Assembly (NCBI GenBank): GCA_013695245.1
Contig: JACDAW010000156.1
Location: 1-10,543 of the forward strand
Origin: Pyrinomonadaceae bacterium
Lineage (GTDB): Bacteria > Acidobacteriota > Blastocatellia > Pyrinomonadales > Pyrinomonadaceae
Length of the DNA: 10,543 nucleotides
Direction: 5' to 3'
Part shown: piece after piece, positions 1 to 6,374 of the stretch
Layout: every line of letters starts with the position of its first letter
How positions within the stretch are numbered: position 1 is the stretch's first letter
The notes under the pieces: generated by a model
The model's input: only the letters and a program-made list of their open reading frames with translations
Database searches by the model: none
Told to the model about the DNA's origin: nothing
Position numbers and translations under genes: made by a program

Positions 1-832
1 GGGTGAGCCAGACGTTGCCGCCGATGACGCTGCCGCGACCGATCACGGTGTCGCCGCCGAGGACGCTTGCGCCTGCGTAGATCACTACGTCGTCTTCAAT
101 CGTCGGATGCCGCTTCGTGTTGCGGATTAATCGCCCGGCCGCATCGCGGTCGAAGGAGAACGCGCCGAGTGTGACGCCTTGATAGATTTTGACGTTGTTG
201 CCGATCACGGCTGTGCTGCCAATCACGACGCCCGTGCCGTGGTCAACGAAGAAGCTTGAGCCGATTTCGGTGCCGGGATGAATGTCAATGCCGGTGCGGT
301 GATGCGCGTGTTCAGTCATGATGCGCGGCAAAAGCGGGATGCCCGCGCGGTGAAGATGATGTGCGAGGCGATAGACCATCACGGCGTAGAGTCCCGGATA
401 GCTGAAGATGATTTCGTCGAGGCAGGTGGCGGCCGGGTCTTCGTCGTAAGCGGCTTGCACGTCCGTTGCGAGCGTCTGCCTCAGCGCGGGGAAGGCGGCG
501 ATAAAATCGGCGGCGCACTCGGCCGCTTGGCGTGCATTTGAACAGCAATCCTCGCTCAACTCTTTGCCGTGATTGAGCGCGCGTCCGATCTGTTCGGTCA
601 AAACTTCGTAGAGCCATGCCATGCGCGACTCGGTGTGCAGGCGCAAACTCTCGCCCGTCAAGCCTTGCGCGCCGATGTAGCCGGGAAAGAGAAGTTCATG
701 GGACGCAATTAGGACGCGGATGATCTCGGCGTGCGAAGGCAACGGGCGACGATCAAGATGGTGAATCTTGATGCCGTCTGAATTGTAAGATTCAAGCAGC
801 GCGTCGGTCGCCCGCGTTACCTTTTCGTCCAT
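1..832 (-). CDS. Serine O-acetyltransferase, EpsC-like, C-terminus cut by window edge
   Basis: Likely transfers acetyl from acetyl-CoA to L-serine, giving O-acetylserine for cysteine synthesis in the cytoplasm. I read 277 codons from an ATG at 832-830; the 3' end lies outside the window. Residues 1 to about 170 form the long helical N-terminal part. From about 180 a left-handed beta-helix of hexapeptide repeats begins, with HPGTEIG, DHGTGVVIG, IGNNVKIYQGVTLGAFSF and DDVVIYAGASVLGG. Asp183 and His198 are 15 residues apart, the same spacing as the catalytic Asp143/His158 pair of E. coli CysE. The long N-terminus and the HPGTEIGSSFFVDHGTG wording fit the EpsC type of the family better than classic short CysE. 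There is no obvious Shine-Dalgarno sequence before the ATG. It is separated from the small gene upstream on the same strand by about 100 AT-rich bases, so it may have its own promoter. Confidence 0.93.
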   Translation of the reverse strand, partial: MDEKVTRATDALLESYNSDGIKIHHLDRRPLPSHAEIIRVLIASHELLFPGYIGAQGLTGESLRLHTESRMAWLYEVLTEQIGRALNHGKELSEDCCSNARQAAECAADFIAAFPALRQTLATDVQAAYDEDPAATCLDEIIFSYPGLYAVMVYRLAHHLHRAGIPLLPRIMTEHAHHRTGIDIHPGTEIGSSFFVDHGTGVVIGSTAVIGNNVKIYQGVTLGAFSFDRDAAGRLIRNTKRHPTIEDDVVIYAGASVLGGDTVIGRGSVIGGNVWLT

Positions 833-933
833 TGTGTTTAGGAATTTCTAATTGTTGATTGCCGGTTTTTGATTTATAAGCGGAAAGCTTAAATCAGAAC
901 TTGTGTATTATCGTTCAATCAAAAATCAAAAAT
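833..933. other. AT-rich intergenic spacer with imperfect stem-loop
   Basis: This spacer between two minus-strand genes is strikingly AT-rich. An imperfect inverted repeat lies at 870-896: TGATTT and AAGC pair with GCTT and AAATCA around a GGAAA loop, with a two-base bulge. On the minus strand TATAAA (878-873) could be a -10 element for the serine acetyltransferase gene, with a leader of about 40 bases, but I see no good -35 box. The stem-loop has no clean U-tract in either direction, so terminator and promoter roles are both only possibilities. Confidence 0.3.
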
Positions 934-1173
934 TTACTCTACGTTGATATTGCGCTGCGTGGCGATGCCGCGAGCCTTCATCACAACGTCGTCGTCAACG
1001 GCTTCTGCGCCGCTCATCCACGATTGAATCTCTTCGACGGGACGACCAAGAGCGACCGCCAATTTCTCGTCGCTCCGGTCAAAACCTTCATCGCGCAGGC
1101 GTTGAATAATTGCGCGCCCCGCGTCAGTGTTTGTGCCGCGATCATCTACAATGTTGTTATTGTTCTCAGCCAT
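934..1173 (-). CDS. Small protein with helix-turn-helix-like stretch, unknown function
   Basis: I do not recognise this 79-residue protein as a named family. I start it at the ATG at 1173-1171, preceded by a purine-rich GGAAACAGGGAAAC; a longer reading from 1221 would overlap the upstream gene and is less likely. The N-terminus is polar and Asn-rich (MAENNNN). The middle has a predicted amphipathic helix (about residues 18-30). Residues about 34-52 read LAVALGRPVEEIQSWMSG, which has the helix-turn-helix pattern of Cro/CI-like domains (LAxxLGxxxxxVxxWxxG). An acidic turn and a last helix (DDDVVMKARGIA) follow. It lies 19 bases after the HMA-domain gene on the same strand, so they are probably co-transcribed. 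It could be a small DNA-binding regulator or only a helical protein resembling one. No signal peptide, membrane segment or cysteine is present. Confidence 0.7.
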   Translation of the reverse strand: MAENNNNIVDDRGTNTDAGRAIIQRLRDEGFDRSDEKLAVALGRPVEEIQSWMSGAEAVDDDVVMKARGIATQRNINVE

Positions 1174-1192
1174 TTTGTTTCCCTGTTTCCTT

Positions 1193-1429
1193 TTATGCTC
1201 CAACTCCTGATTGTAGTTCACCCGCGATTGTTGCCGTATAACCTAAGTCTTGAATCTTTTTCAATATCGTCGCTTGCTGCACCGTGTTTTCATCGAAGTC
1301 AACGATTGCTTGCCGGTCGTTGTAACTTACTTGCGCATAGCTGACACCGGCCGTCTCCGCGAGCGTTTCCTGTATATCGGCCGCGCAAGACTCGCAGTGC
1401 ATTCCGCTAATGTTTAATTCCGCTTTCAT
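1193..1429 (-). CDS. Heavy-metal-associated (HMA) domain protein, CopZ-like metallochaperone
   Basis: This 78-residue single-domain protein has the HMA ferredoxin-like fold. The metal-binding loop is at residues 9-15, GMHCESC, with the CxxC pair at Cys12 and Cys15; such proteins bind Cu(I) or related soft metals and pass them to P-type ATPases or other partners. The pattern LxxxxGVxxAxVxYxxxxAxVxF and a final LGYTATI are typical of the family. It has no signal peptide, so it should be cytoplasmic. A good ribosome binding site, AAGGAG (1443-1438), sits eight bases before the ATG. No copper ATPase or recognisable CsoR/CueR gene is in the window; the only linked gene is the small HTH-like protein downstream. 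It is transcribed away from prmC across a 163-base divergent region. The metal is unproven; the family assignment is strong. Confidence 0.9.
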   Translation of the reverse strand: MKAELNISGMHCESCAADIQETLAETAGVSYAQVSYNDRQAIVDFDENTVQQATILKKIQDLGYTATIAGELQSGVGA

Positions 1430-1592
1430 CTCCTGTTCTCCTTGCTCACAAAATCGCTCCCAGATCGTTTACCATCTAGTCGTGTAACTGACCTGTTTTG
1501 GATCAAAAAAGTTAAGAGCGCATTAAGTGTTCGTCATTATACAGCACTCGCGCCCGAAAGAAACTAGGAGCGAAAAGAGAACGGGTAAGGCT

Positions 1593-2465
1593 ATGAACGA
1601 AGGGCAGAGAGAGTTGACGATGGGTGAAGCACTCGCGGAAGCGTCCGCCGTTTTGCGCTCCGCTGGCATTGATGAATCGCGCCGCGAAGCCGGATCGCTC
1701 TTAGCGCATGCGCTCAAACGCGACCGCACATATATACTGACGCACGCTGAACGCACGCTTGCTTCACGCGACCTCGCACTCTTTCGCCATTACGTTAATC
1801 GTCGCGCGCGGCGTGAGCCTTTGCAGTACATCACGGGGCACACGGAGTTTTACGGCCTCGATTTTATCGTTACGCCTGACGTGCTTATCCCACGACCTGA
1901 AACGGAGTTAGTGGTTGATTGTGCGCTCGAATCGTTACGAGCGAATCCTGCGCCTCTGCTGTGCGATGTCGGAACCGGATCGGGCTGCATCATCGTCGCA
2001 CTACTTAACGAACTGAAGAACGCGCGCGGAGTTGCGCTCGATAAATCACCGGCGGCGCTCGCCGTCGCCAAACTTAACGCCACGCGCCACGAATCGCTCA
2101 ATCGTTTACAATTCGTTTCCGCCGACCTCTTCGCCGCTTTATCTTCGGCGGCGCAATTCGACATCATTGTTTCAAATCCGCCTTACGTGGCGGAAAAAGA
2201 TTTACCCGCGTTGCAACCGGAGGTGCGAGAATTTGAGCCGCGCATCGCGCTCACGCCCGGCCGCGACGAACTAGGTGTCTTTCGTCGCCTGCTCGCAGAC
2301 GCTCCGCAGTTTCTTCGTCCCGACGGTTATCTCGTTTTCGAGGCGGGATGGAATCAACACGCGGCGATCACGGAATTAATTGACGCGCGCCGCTGGACGC
2401 TCCTCGAAGTGCGCCGCGATCTGCAAGGCATTCCGCGCACGTTTCGGTTGCAACGCAAAATTTAA
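1593..2465 (+). CDS. prmC: Peptide chain release factor N5-glutamine methyltransferase
   Basis: It methylates the glutamine of the GGQ motif in release factors RF1 and RF2, using S-adenosylmethionine, which speeds translation termination. From the ATG at 1593 it is 290 residues, close to the family's usual length. The N-terminal helical substrate-binding domain (AGIDESRREAGSLLAHAL, then YITGHTEFYGLDFIVTPDVLIPRPETE) precedes the Rossmann methyltransferase domain. The SAM-binding loop reads CDVGTGSGCI, and the catalytic NPPY motif is in IIVSNPPYVAEKDLP. The C-terminus RRDLQGIPRTFRLQ is also typical. The reading frame stays open upstream to 1527, but homologous sequence starts near the chosen ATG; a second ATG at 1620, with GAGAGAG ahead of it, is an equally reasonable start. 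It is the first of three plus-strand housekeeping genes. The usual partner prfA is not next to it here. Confidence 0.96.
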   Translation: MNEGQRELTMGEALAEASAVLRSAGIDESRREAGSLLAHALKRDRTYILTHAERTLASRDLALFRHYVNRRARREPLQYITGHTEFYGLDFIVTPDVLIPRPETELVVDCALESLRANPAPLLCDVGTGSGCIIVALLNELKNARGVALDKSPAALAVAKLNATRHESLNRLQFVSADLFAALSSAAQFDIIVSNPPYVAEKDLPALQPEVREFEPRIALTPGRDELGVFRRLLADAPQFLRPDGYLVFEAGWNQHAAITELIDARRWTLLEVRRDLQGIPRTFRLQRKI

Positions 2466-2711
2466 GTTCGCGCGGACAGCCTCTCATCTTCCCTCTAGCC
2501 GAGTCCGAATTAGACGTGGTAAAATCCACAGTTTTCCGGCCACGTTAATCGCGGGCTTTCCTTGTTTGCTCTCGACACCACTCGCCTCGTTCACAAAAGA
2601 AAAAGCCGCTATATTTACATGCGACGAAGACATTCTTTAGGTGGTGCGCGGCATTAAATTCTTCAGGACGCTTCGACGGCCGTCCGCAAGGACGCAACAG
2701 GAGGTTTACCG
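2466..2711. other. prmC-murA intergenic region, probable murA leader
   Basis: No convincing gene lies in these 246 bases. The gap is long enough for murA to have its own promoter; the best candidate I see is TTCACA (2590-2595) with a weak AT-rich -10 about TATTTA downstream, which I would not rely on. A perfect 10-bp palindrome, GACGGCCGTC, is at 2675-2684, flanked by repeated GGACGC words at 2666-2671 and 2690-2695, so the leader RNA could fold just before the ribosome binding site. A strong Shine-Dalgarno AGGAGG (2699-2704) precedes the murA ATG by seven bases. Confidence 0.4.
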
Positions 2712-4031
2712 ATGGATCGATTTCACATCAGAGGCGGGCGCGCGCTAAAAGGGTTGGTGCGCATTAGCGGCGCGAAAAACTCTGCTTTGCCGTGCATGGC
2801 GGCCGCCATCTTAACGCCGGAAACCGTTACGCTACATAACGTGCCTTACGTCCGCGACATCATCACGCAGCGTCGTCTGCTCGAAGACTTGGGCGCGACC
2901 GTGCTCACGCCCGAATTGCGCACGCACAAGATCACGGCTGCACACATCGAACTTTTTGAAGCTCCTTACGAACTCGTGAAAACGATGCGCGCATCAGTGC
3001 TTGCGCTCGGGCCTTTGCTCGCGCGTTTCGGGCAAGCGAAAGTGTCTCTGCCCGGCGGTTGCGCCATCGGCACGCGCCCGATTGATTTGCACCTGCGCGG
3101 TCTGGAAGTGCTCGGCGCGCAAGTGAGTCTTGAGTCGGGCTACGTCGTCGCACGCGCCCCAGCAAGCGGGCGACTGCGGGGGGCGGAAGTTAATTTTGAC
3201 AAGGTAACGGTCACAGGCACGGAAAACTTGATGATGGCCGCCGCGCTCGCTGAAGGGCAAACGATCCTCAATAACGCGGCGCGCGAACCCGAAATCGCCG
3301 ACCTCGCCGAACTTCTCAATCGCATGGGGGCGCGCGTGCGCGGCGCGGGCACGTCCGTGATTAAGATCGACGGAGTAGAAGGTTTGGGCGGCGCGGAGCA
3401 CACGATCATTCCTGACCGCATCGAGACAGGCACATTCCTGATCGCCGCCGCGATCACAGGCGGCGAATTGGAGTTGAAGGATTGTGTGCCGGAGCATTCC
3501 GGCGTTTTGATCGCCAAACTGCGCGAAGCAGGAGTTGAGATCGAAGAAATAAATCGCAGCACGCTGCGCGCCCGTTGCCGCGACGGTGGATTGAAAGCGC
3601 GCGACATTATGACTGAGCCGCACCCGCGTTTTCCTACTGACATGCAAGCGCAGTACATGGCCTTGATGACGCAAGCCGAAGGTCGCTCCACGATCACGGA
3701 GACGATCTTCGAGAATCGTTTTATGCACGCCTCAGAGATGCAGCGCATGGGCGCGCGCATCGGGATCGAAGGGCACACGGCCATCGTCGAAGGCCCGACG
3801 CCGTTGACCGGTGCGCGCGTGCAAGCATCGGACTTGCGCGCATCGGCCTGCCTCGTCCTCGCCGGACTCGCGGCTGAAGGCGAAACCGTAATCGAGCGCG
3901 TCTATCACATTGATCGCGGCTACGAGAAGATCGAAGATAAACTGCGCAAAGTCGGAGCCGACATCGAACGCATCAGAGAGTCGGTCGCCGTCAACTCAGA
4001 GCAGGAGTCAAGCGCCCCTGTTATTGCGTGA
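2712..4031 (+). CDS. murA: UDP-N-acetylglucosamine 1-carboxyvinyltransferase
   Basis: It transfers enolpyruvate from phosphoenolpyruvate to UDP-GlcNAc, the first committed step of peptidoglycan synthesis, in the cytoplasm. The 439-residue protein has the full EPSP-synthase-like double domain. Lys22-Asn23 in ISGAKNSALP contact substrate. MRAS (residues 92-95) holds the conserved arginine. The active-site loop LPGGCAIGTRPIDLH contains Cys117, matching E. coli Cys115, so the enzyme should be fosfomycin-sensitive in principle rather than a Cys-to-Asp type. PRFPTDMQAQ carries the conserved catalytic aspartate. The C-terminus is slightly extended beyond the usual end near KVGADIERI, with a polar tail. 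The strong AGGAGG site fixes the start. The HIT-family gene follows 40 bases later on the same strand. Nothing suggests truncation or transfer. Confidence 0.98.
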   Translation: MDRFHIRGGRALKGLVRISGAKNSALPCMAAAILTPETVTLHNVPYVRDIITQRRLLEDLGATVLTPELRTHKITAAHIELFEAPYELVKTMRASVLALGPLLARFGQAKVSLPGGCAIGTRPIDLHLRGLEVLGAQVSLESGYVVARAPASGRLRGAEVNFDKVTVTGTENLMMAAALAEGQTILNNAAREPEIADLAELLNRMGARVRGAGTSVIKIDGVEGLGGAEHTIIPDRIETGTFLIAAAITGGELELKDCVPEHSGVLIAKLREAGVEIEEINRSTLRARCRDGGLKARDIMTEPHPRFPTDMQAQYMALMTQAEGRSTITETIFENRFMHASEMQRMGARIGIEGHTAIVEGPTPLTGARVQASDLRASACLVLAGLAAEGETVIERVYHIDRGYEKIEDKLRKVGADIERIRESVAVNSEQESSAPVIA

Positions 4032-4071
4032 TATGTATATGAAACGAGTAATGAACGCGCGAGCTTAGGTT

Positions 4072-4422
4072 ATGGTTGATCAAAACTGCATTTTCTGTCG
4101 CATCATCGCGGGCGAAATTCCTGCGCAAACTCTTTACGAAGATCAGTTGTGCATCGCTTTCCGCGACCTTCATCCGCAAGCGCCTGTGCATGTCCTTGTG
4201 ATCCCGCGCGCGCACATCGAATCCTTAAACGAGGCGGGGCAACGGGACGAGCCAACGCTCGGTCATCTGTTGCGCGTCGCAGCGCGCGTCGCAGGCGAAC
4301 AGGGACTCGAAGAGAGCGGCTTCCGCACGGTTATTAATACGGGCGCAGGCGTCGGGCAATCCGTGTTTCACTTGCACTTACACGTGCTCGGCGGGCGCGA
4401 GTTTAATTGGCCGCCGGGTTAA
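4072..4422 (+). CDS. HIT-family (histidine triad, HinT-like) nucleotide hydrolase
   Basis: HinT-type proteins hydrolyse purine nucleoside phosphoramidates and related AMP adducts in the cytoplasm; the physiological substrate is often unknown. This 116-residue protein matches the family in length. The N-terminal CIFCRIIAGEIPAQ (with Cys6 and Cys9), the central FRDLHPQAPVHVLVIPRAHI and the C-terminal histidine triad VFHLHLHVLGGR are all present; the middle His of HLHLH acts as nucleophile and accepts AMP in the family. The ATG at 4072 is 40 bases after the murA stop, so the two genes are probably co-transcribed; the ribosome binding site is weak (GAGCTTAGGT). The gene ends 40 bases before a strong hairpin that should end the operon. 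Confidence 0.95.
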   Translation: MVDQNCIFCRIIAGEIPAQTLYEDQLCIAFRDLHPQAPVHVLVIPRAHIESLNEAGQRDEPTLGHLLRVAARVAGEQGLEESGFRTVINTGAGVGQSVFHLHLHVLGGREFNWPPG

Positions 4423-4462
4423 ATTTGAATGTGATTTGCCTCTTAAAATCGAAGAGTGAATG

Positions 4463-4501
4463 ACGGGCGCTCATTTCACTTTAAGTGAAATGAGCGCCCG
4501 T
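4463..4501. terminator. Bidirectional hairpin terminator between convergent genes
   Basis: Two perfectly complementary 19-base arms (ACGGGCGCTCATTTCACTT at 4463-4481 and its complement at 4483-4501) flank one central T. On the plus strand the stem is followed by TTTAATCT, a weak U-tract; the minus side has only CATTCACTCTT. It sits between the plus-strand HIT gene (ends 4422) and the minus-strand exported-protein gene (ends 4515), where a shared terminator is expected. The stem is longer than most intrinsic terminators and the U-runs are poor, so it may work partly as an RNA-stabilising 3' hairpin. Confidence 0.85.
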
Positions 4502-4514
4502 TTAATCTGAAGAC

Positions 4515-4892
4515 CTATTGCTCGGCGGTGGCAGTAGCGGCTTCGCTTGCGCCGACAACGATTGATTGATTATCGCCGGACATGGTAATGCTACGTAGCT
4601 CCCGCGTGTCGCCTTGCATGATTGAGCTGACGCGCGTTTCGAGCGCCTTGCGGTCGCGCTTCTCCCAACGCGCCGTTGTGGTGGCGATGGACTTTTTGCT
4701 CACGTGAATGTTCAACACGCCCGTTACGTCATCGAAAGTCACTTTGTAAGTGCCCTTCTTCACCATCGTGCCGTTAACCATCACGTCTTGCGGAAAAGTC
4801 ACCCGCTCGGTTGTCATCTTTGCCGATGCCACAACGCTTGTCATCGCGCACAATACCAAAGCAGCGATCATATTGTTTGCAAACCTTTTCAT
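4515..4892 (-). CDS. Small exported protein of unknown function
   Basis: I do not recognise a named family with certainty. The 125-residue product begins MKRFANNMIAALVLCAMTSVVASA, a Sec-type signal peptide with a probable signal peptidase I site after ASA; the cysteine in the hydrophobic stretch lacks a lipobox (LVLC), so a lipoprotein is unlikely. The mature part reads VTFPQDVMVNGTMVKKGTYKVTFDDVTGVLNIHV, a beta-rich pattern I associate with uncharacterised secreted acidobacterial proteins, then a basic stretch and a Ser/Ala-rich tail. No catalytic motif or metal ligands are visible. Two ATGs lie in tandem; the Shine-Dalgarno AAGGAG sits six bases from the second (4892-4890) and only three from the first (4895), so I chose the second. 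It appears monocistronic: a terminator follows it and about 200 bases separate it from the gene upstream. Confidence 0.82.
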   Translation of the reverse strand: MKRFANNMIAALVLCAMTSVVASAKMTTERVTFPQDVMVNGTMVKKGTYKVTFDDVTGVLNIHVSKKSIATTTARWEKRDRKALETRVSSIMQGDTRELRSITMSGDNQSIVVGASEAATATAEQ

Positions 4893-5089
4893 CATCTACT
4901 CCTTTTCAAATTATTGACTAGGGAATTTCACTTCCCATTTACGAGGAAGATTGTGGAGTTGATATTAGAAAGCGATAAAGAAGCTGAGAAGGAAAATGTG
5001 ACGGGAGGACTTGATGGCGTGACAGTCTGTTGAGTTGGCGGTTTAGCGTTTCTCTGTTTGAGAAGTTTTGCGCGACAAACTGAGCGTCG
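4893..5089. other. Intergenic region upstream of exported-protein gene
   Basis: No gene is supported here. A short inverted repeat, GGGAA (4921-4925) with TTCCC (4932-4936) around a six-base loop, lies about 30 bases upstream of the exported-protein start and could be a leader hairpin or operator. A minor 5-bp hairpin at 5050-5064 (TTCTC with GAGAA) follows the end of the AI-2E-family gene on the minus strand but has no U-tract, so I do not call it a terminator. Confidence 0.35.
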
Positions 5090-6217
5090 CTACTTTGCGG
5101 TCGCCATCGCTTCGTCTTTTTGCGCGCTCTCGTCTTGCTGCTTATGTTCTTCCTTTAAGAGCGATGTTTCGTATTTTACGTCGCCGAAGAGCGTATCGGC
5201 GACCGCTTTGACGAAGCCAAGGATGGCCGGGCCTAAAACGACGCCCGCGACGCCAAACGTGTAAACGCCCGCGATGAGCGCGAGAAACATCCAGTAAAAA
5301 CTAAACGTGCGCGCGCCCGCAGAGGCGAGCTTCGGGCGAATAAAGAGCGACGAAGCGGCGGTCAGAAGCAAGCCGCAGCCGAGATAAATACCGGCGCTTA
5401 GGTGAGCATCGGCGAAGACAAACAGGTAAATGCTTACGGGAATGTAGATCGCCCACTCGCCGGCAAGCGGCAGGAAGCCGATGAGAAACGTCGTGATCCC
5501 TAACACGACCGCGAGCGGCACGCCGAACACGAGGTTAAGAACGATGATCACAACTGCTTTAATCGTTTGATCAATGAAGACCGCGCGCAACGCACCGCGC
5601 AGCGCGCCGCCAACGTTAAGTGTTAACTTTTCATAAAGCGGCAAGTAGTCGGCGGGCACGCGCAGTTTGATGTAAGCCGCGAGTCGCACGCGCTGCGTGA
5701 GCACGTAGAAGACCGTAAAGAAGAAGAGCGCGAGCGATGCAATCAGAAGCGCCGAACGCCTTCGTAAGTCTTGAATGATGTCGGCCGAGCGCGTGACGGC
5801 TTCGGCGAACGCGGCTTCAAGCCCGGCGCGTGTGCCTTCGCGCCCGACGGGAAAGTAGCGCGCGAGCGATGCGCTGATGGCGTTAATGATCTCGGCGCGC
5901 TTTTCGCTCACAAACGTCGAATAGCCCGACATCTCGTACCACGCATAGCCAACCAGAGCGACTAACGGCACGATGATCAGAGCGATGGTGACAAGCGCGC
6001 TCTCCGTTCTTGCGCGCAAGCGTCTCTCCAGCCACTCCTGCACGGGCAGCAGATAAACGCCCGCGACCACACCGAGCAGCAACGCGACCAACACTTGACC
6101 GACGAGAAAGAAAAACAGCCACACCGCGAGCGCAATCGCCACGCCGTAAACGAGAATGCGTTTGGCGTCGCCAATCGTTAACTGACTTAGCTGACTCGAA
6201 TCATTATTTGAAGACAT
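5090..6217 (-). CDS. AI-2E/PerM-family membrane transporter
   Basis: It belongs to the AI-2E transporter family (formerly UPF0118, with TqsA, YdiK and PerM), inner-membrane proteins linked to export of autoinducer-2 or to Na+/H+ antiport; the substrate cannot be read from sequence. The 375 residues show about eight hydrophobic segments: two near residues 16-52, one near 76-93, a polar region (about 95-155) with helical content, one near 160-180, and a cluster from about 215 to 350. The stretch FGVPLAVVLGITTFLIGFLPLAGEWAIYIPVSIYLFV is the family's most typical region, and GPAILGFVKAVADT ends the last segment. The polar tail is charged (LLKEEHKQQDESAQKDEA). Start ATG is at 6217-6215 with no clear Shine-Dalgarno. 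It has no close co-directional partner: the anti-sigma gene upstream ends about 157 bases away. Confidence 0.9.
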   Translation of the reverse strand: MSSNNDSSQLSQLTIGDAKRILVYGVAIALAVWLFFFLVGQVLVALLLGVVAGVYLLPVQEWLERRLRARTESALVTIALIIVPLVALVGYAWYEMSGYSTFVSEKRAEIINAISASLARYFPVGREGTRAGLEAAFAEAVTRSADIIQDLRRRSALLIASLALFFFTVFYVLTQRVRLAAYIKLRVPADYLPLYEKLTLNVGGALRGALRAVFIDQTIKAVVIIVLNLVFGVPLAVVLGITTFLIGFLPLAGEWAIYIPVSIYLFVFADAHLSAGIYLGCGLLLTAASSLFIRPKLASAGARTFSFYWMFLALIAGVYTFGVAGVVLGPAILGFVKAVADTLFGDVKYETSLLKEEHKQQDESAQKDEAMATAK

Positions 6218-6228
6218 TTGTTAAGCGC

Positions 6229-6234
6229 AATATA
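6229..6234 (-). promoter_or_regulatory. Possible -10 element for AI-2E-family gene
   Basis: TATATT reads on the minus strand from 6234 to 6229, eleven bases before the ATG. A matching -35 box at the usual spacing is weak (TGCAAT). If this is the promoter, the transcript would start only about five bases before the ATG, almost leaderless, which would agree with the lack of a Shine-Dalgarno sequence. Confidence 0.3.
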
Positions 6235-6374
6235 CCATTACTCGAAGGCGAATTGCAGGAGTCAGAAAAAGCGCGATGATTGATAAGGATTTTTAAGTGA
6301 ACGCAGGCGGCGACAGATTCTGGAAGCGAACAGGCAGAAGGAAGGCGAGATTAATTTAACCGCGCGCGAGACGA

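Noticed and set aside
901..1344. Plus-strand open frame across the HMA and small HTH-like genes
   Set aside because: It is antisense to two genes with good start signals, one of which has a clear HMA motif; its own sequence shows no domain.
1430..1592. Metal-responsive operator in the HMA/prmC divergent region
   Set aside because: I looked for CopY-type (TACA-N2-TGTA) and MerR/CueR-type dyads and found no convincing match.
2466..2711. Riboswitch or leader peptide upstream of murA
   Set aside because: There is a short palindrome and repeated GGACGC words, but no known riboswitch core or credible leader ORF.
2994..3784. Long open frames on the minus strand inside murA
   Set aside because: They lie opposite a complete, well-conserved murA, have no recognisable motif, and are expected from GC-rich codon use.
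4704..5033. Plus-strand open frame ending in an acidic stretch upstream of the exported-protein gene
   Set aside because: Most of it is antisense to the exported protein; the remaining 26 codons have no ribosome binding site or motif.
5050..5064. Terminator after the AI-2E-family gene
   Set aside because: The stem is only five base pairs and no U-run follows on the minus strand.
6218..6374. Small gene or terminator between the AI-2E-family and anti-sigma genes
   Set aside because: I see no open frame with a start signal and no hairpin with a U-run in these 157 bases.
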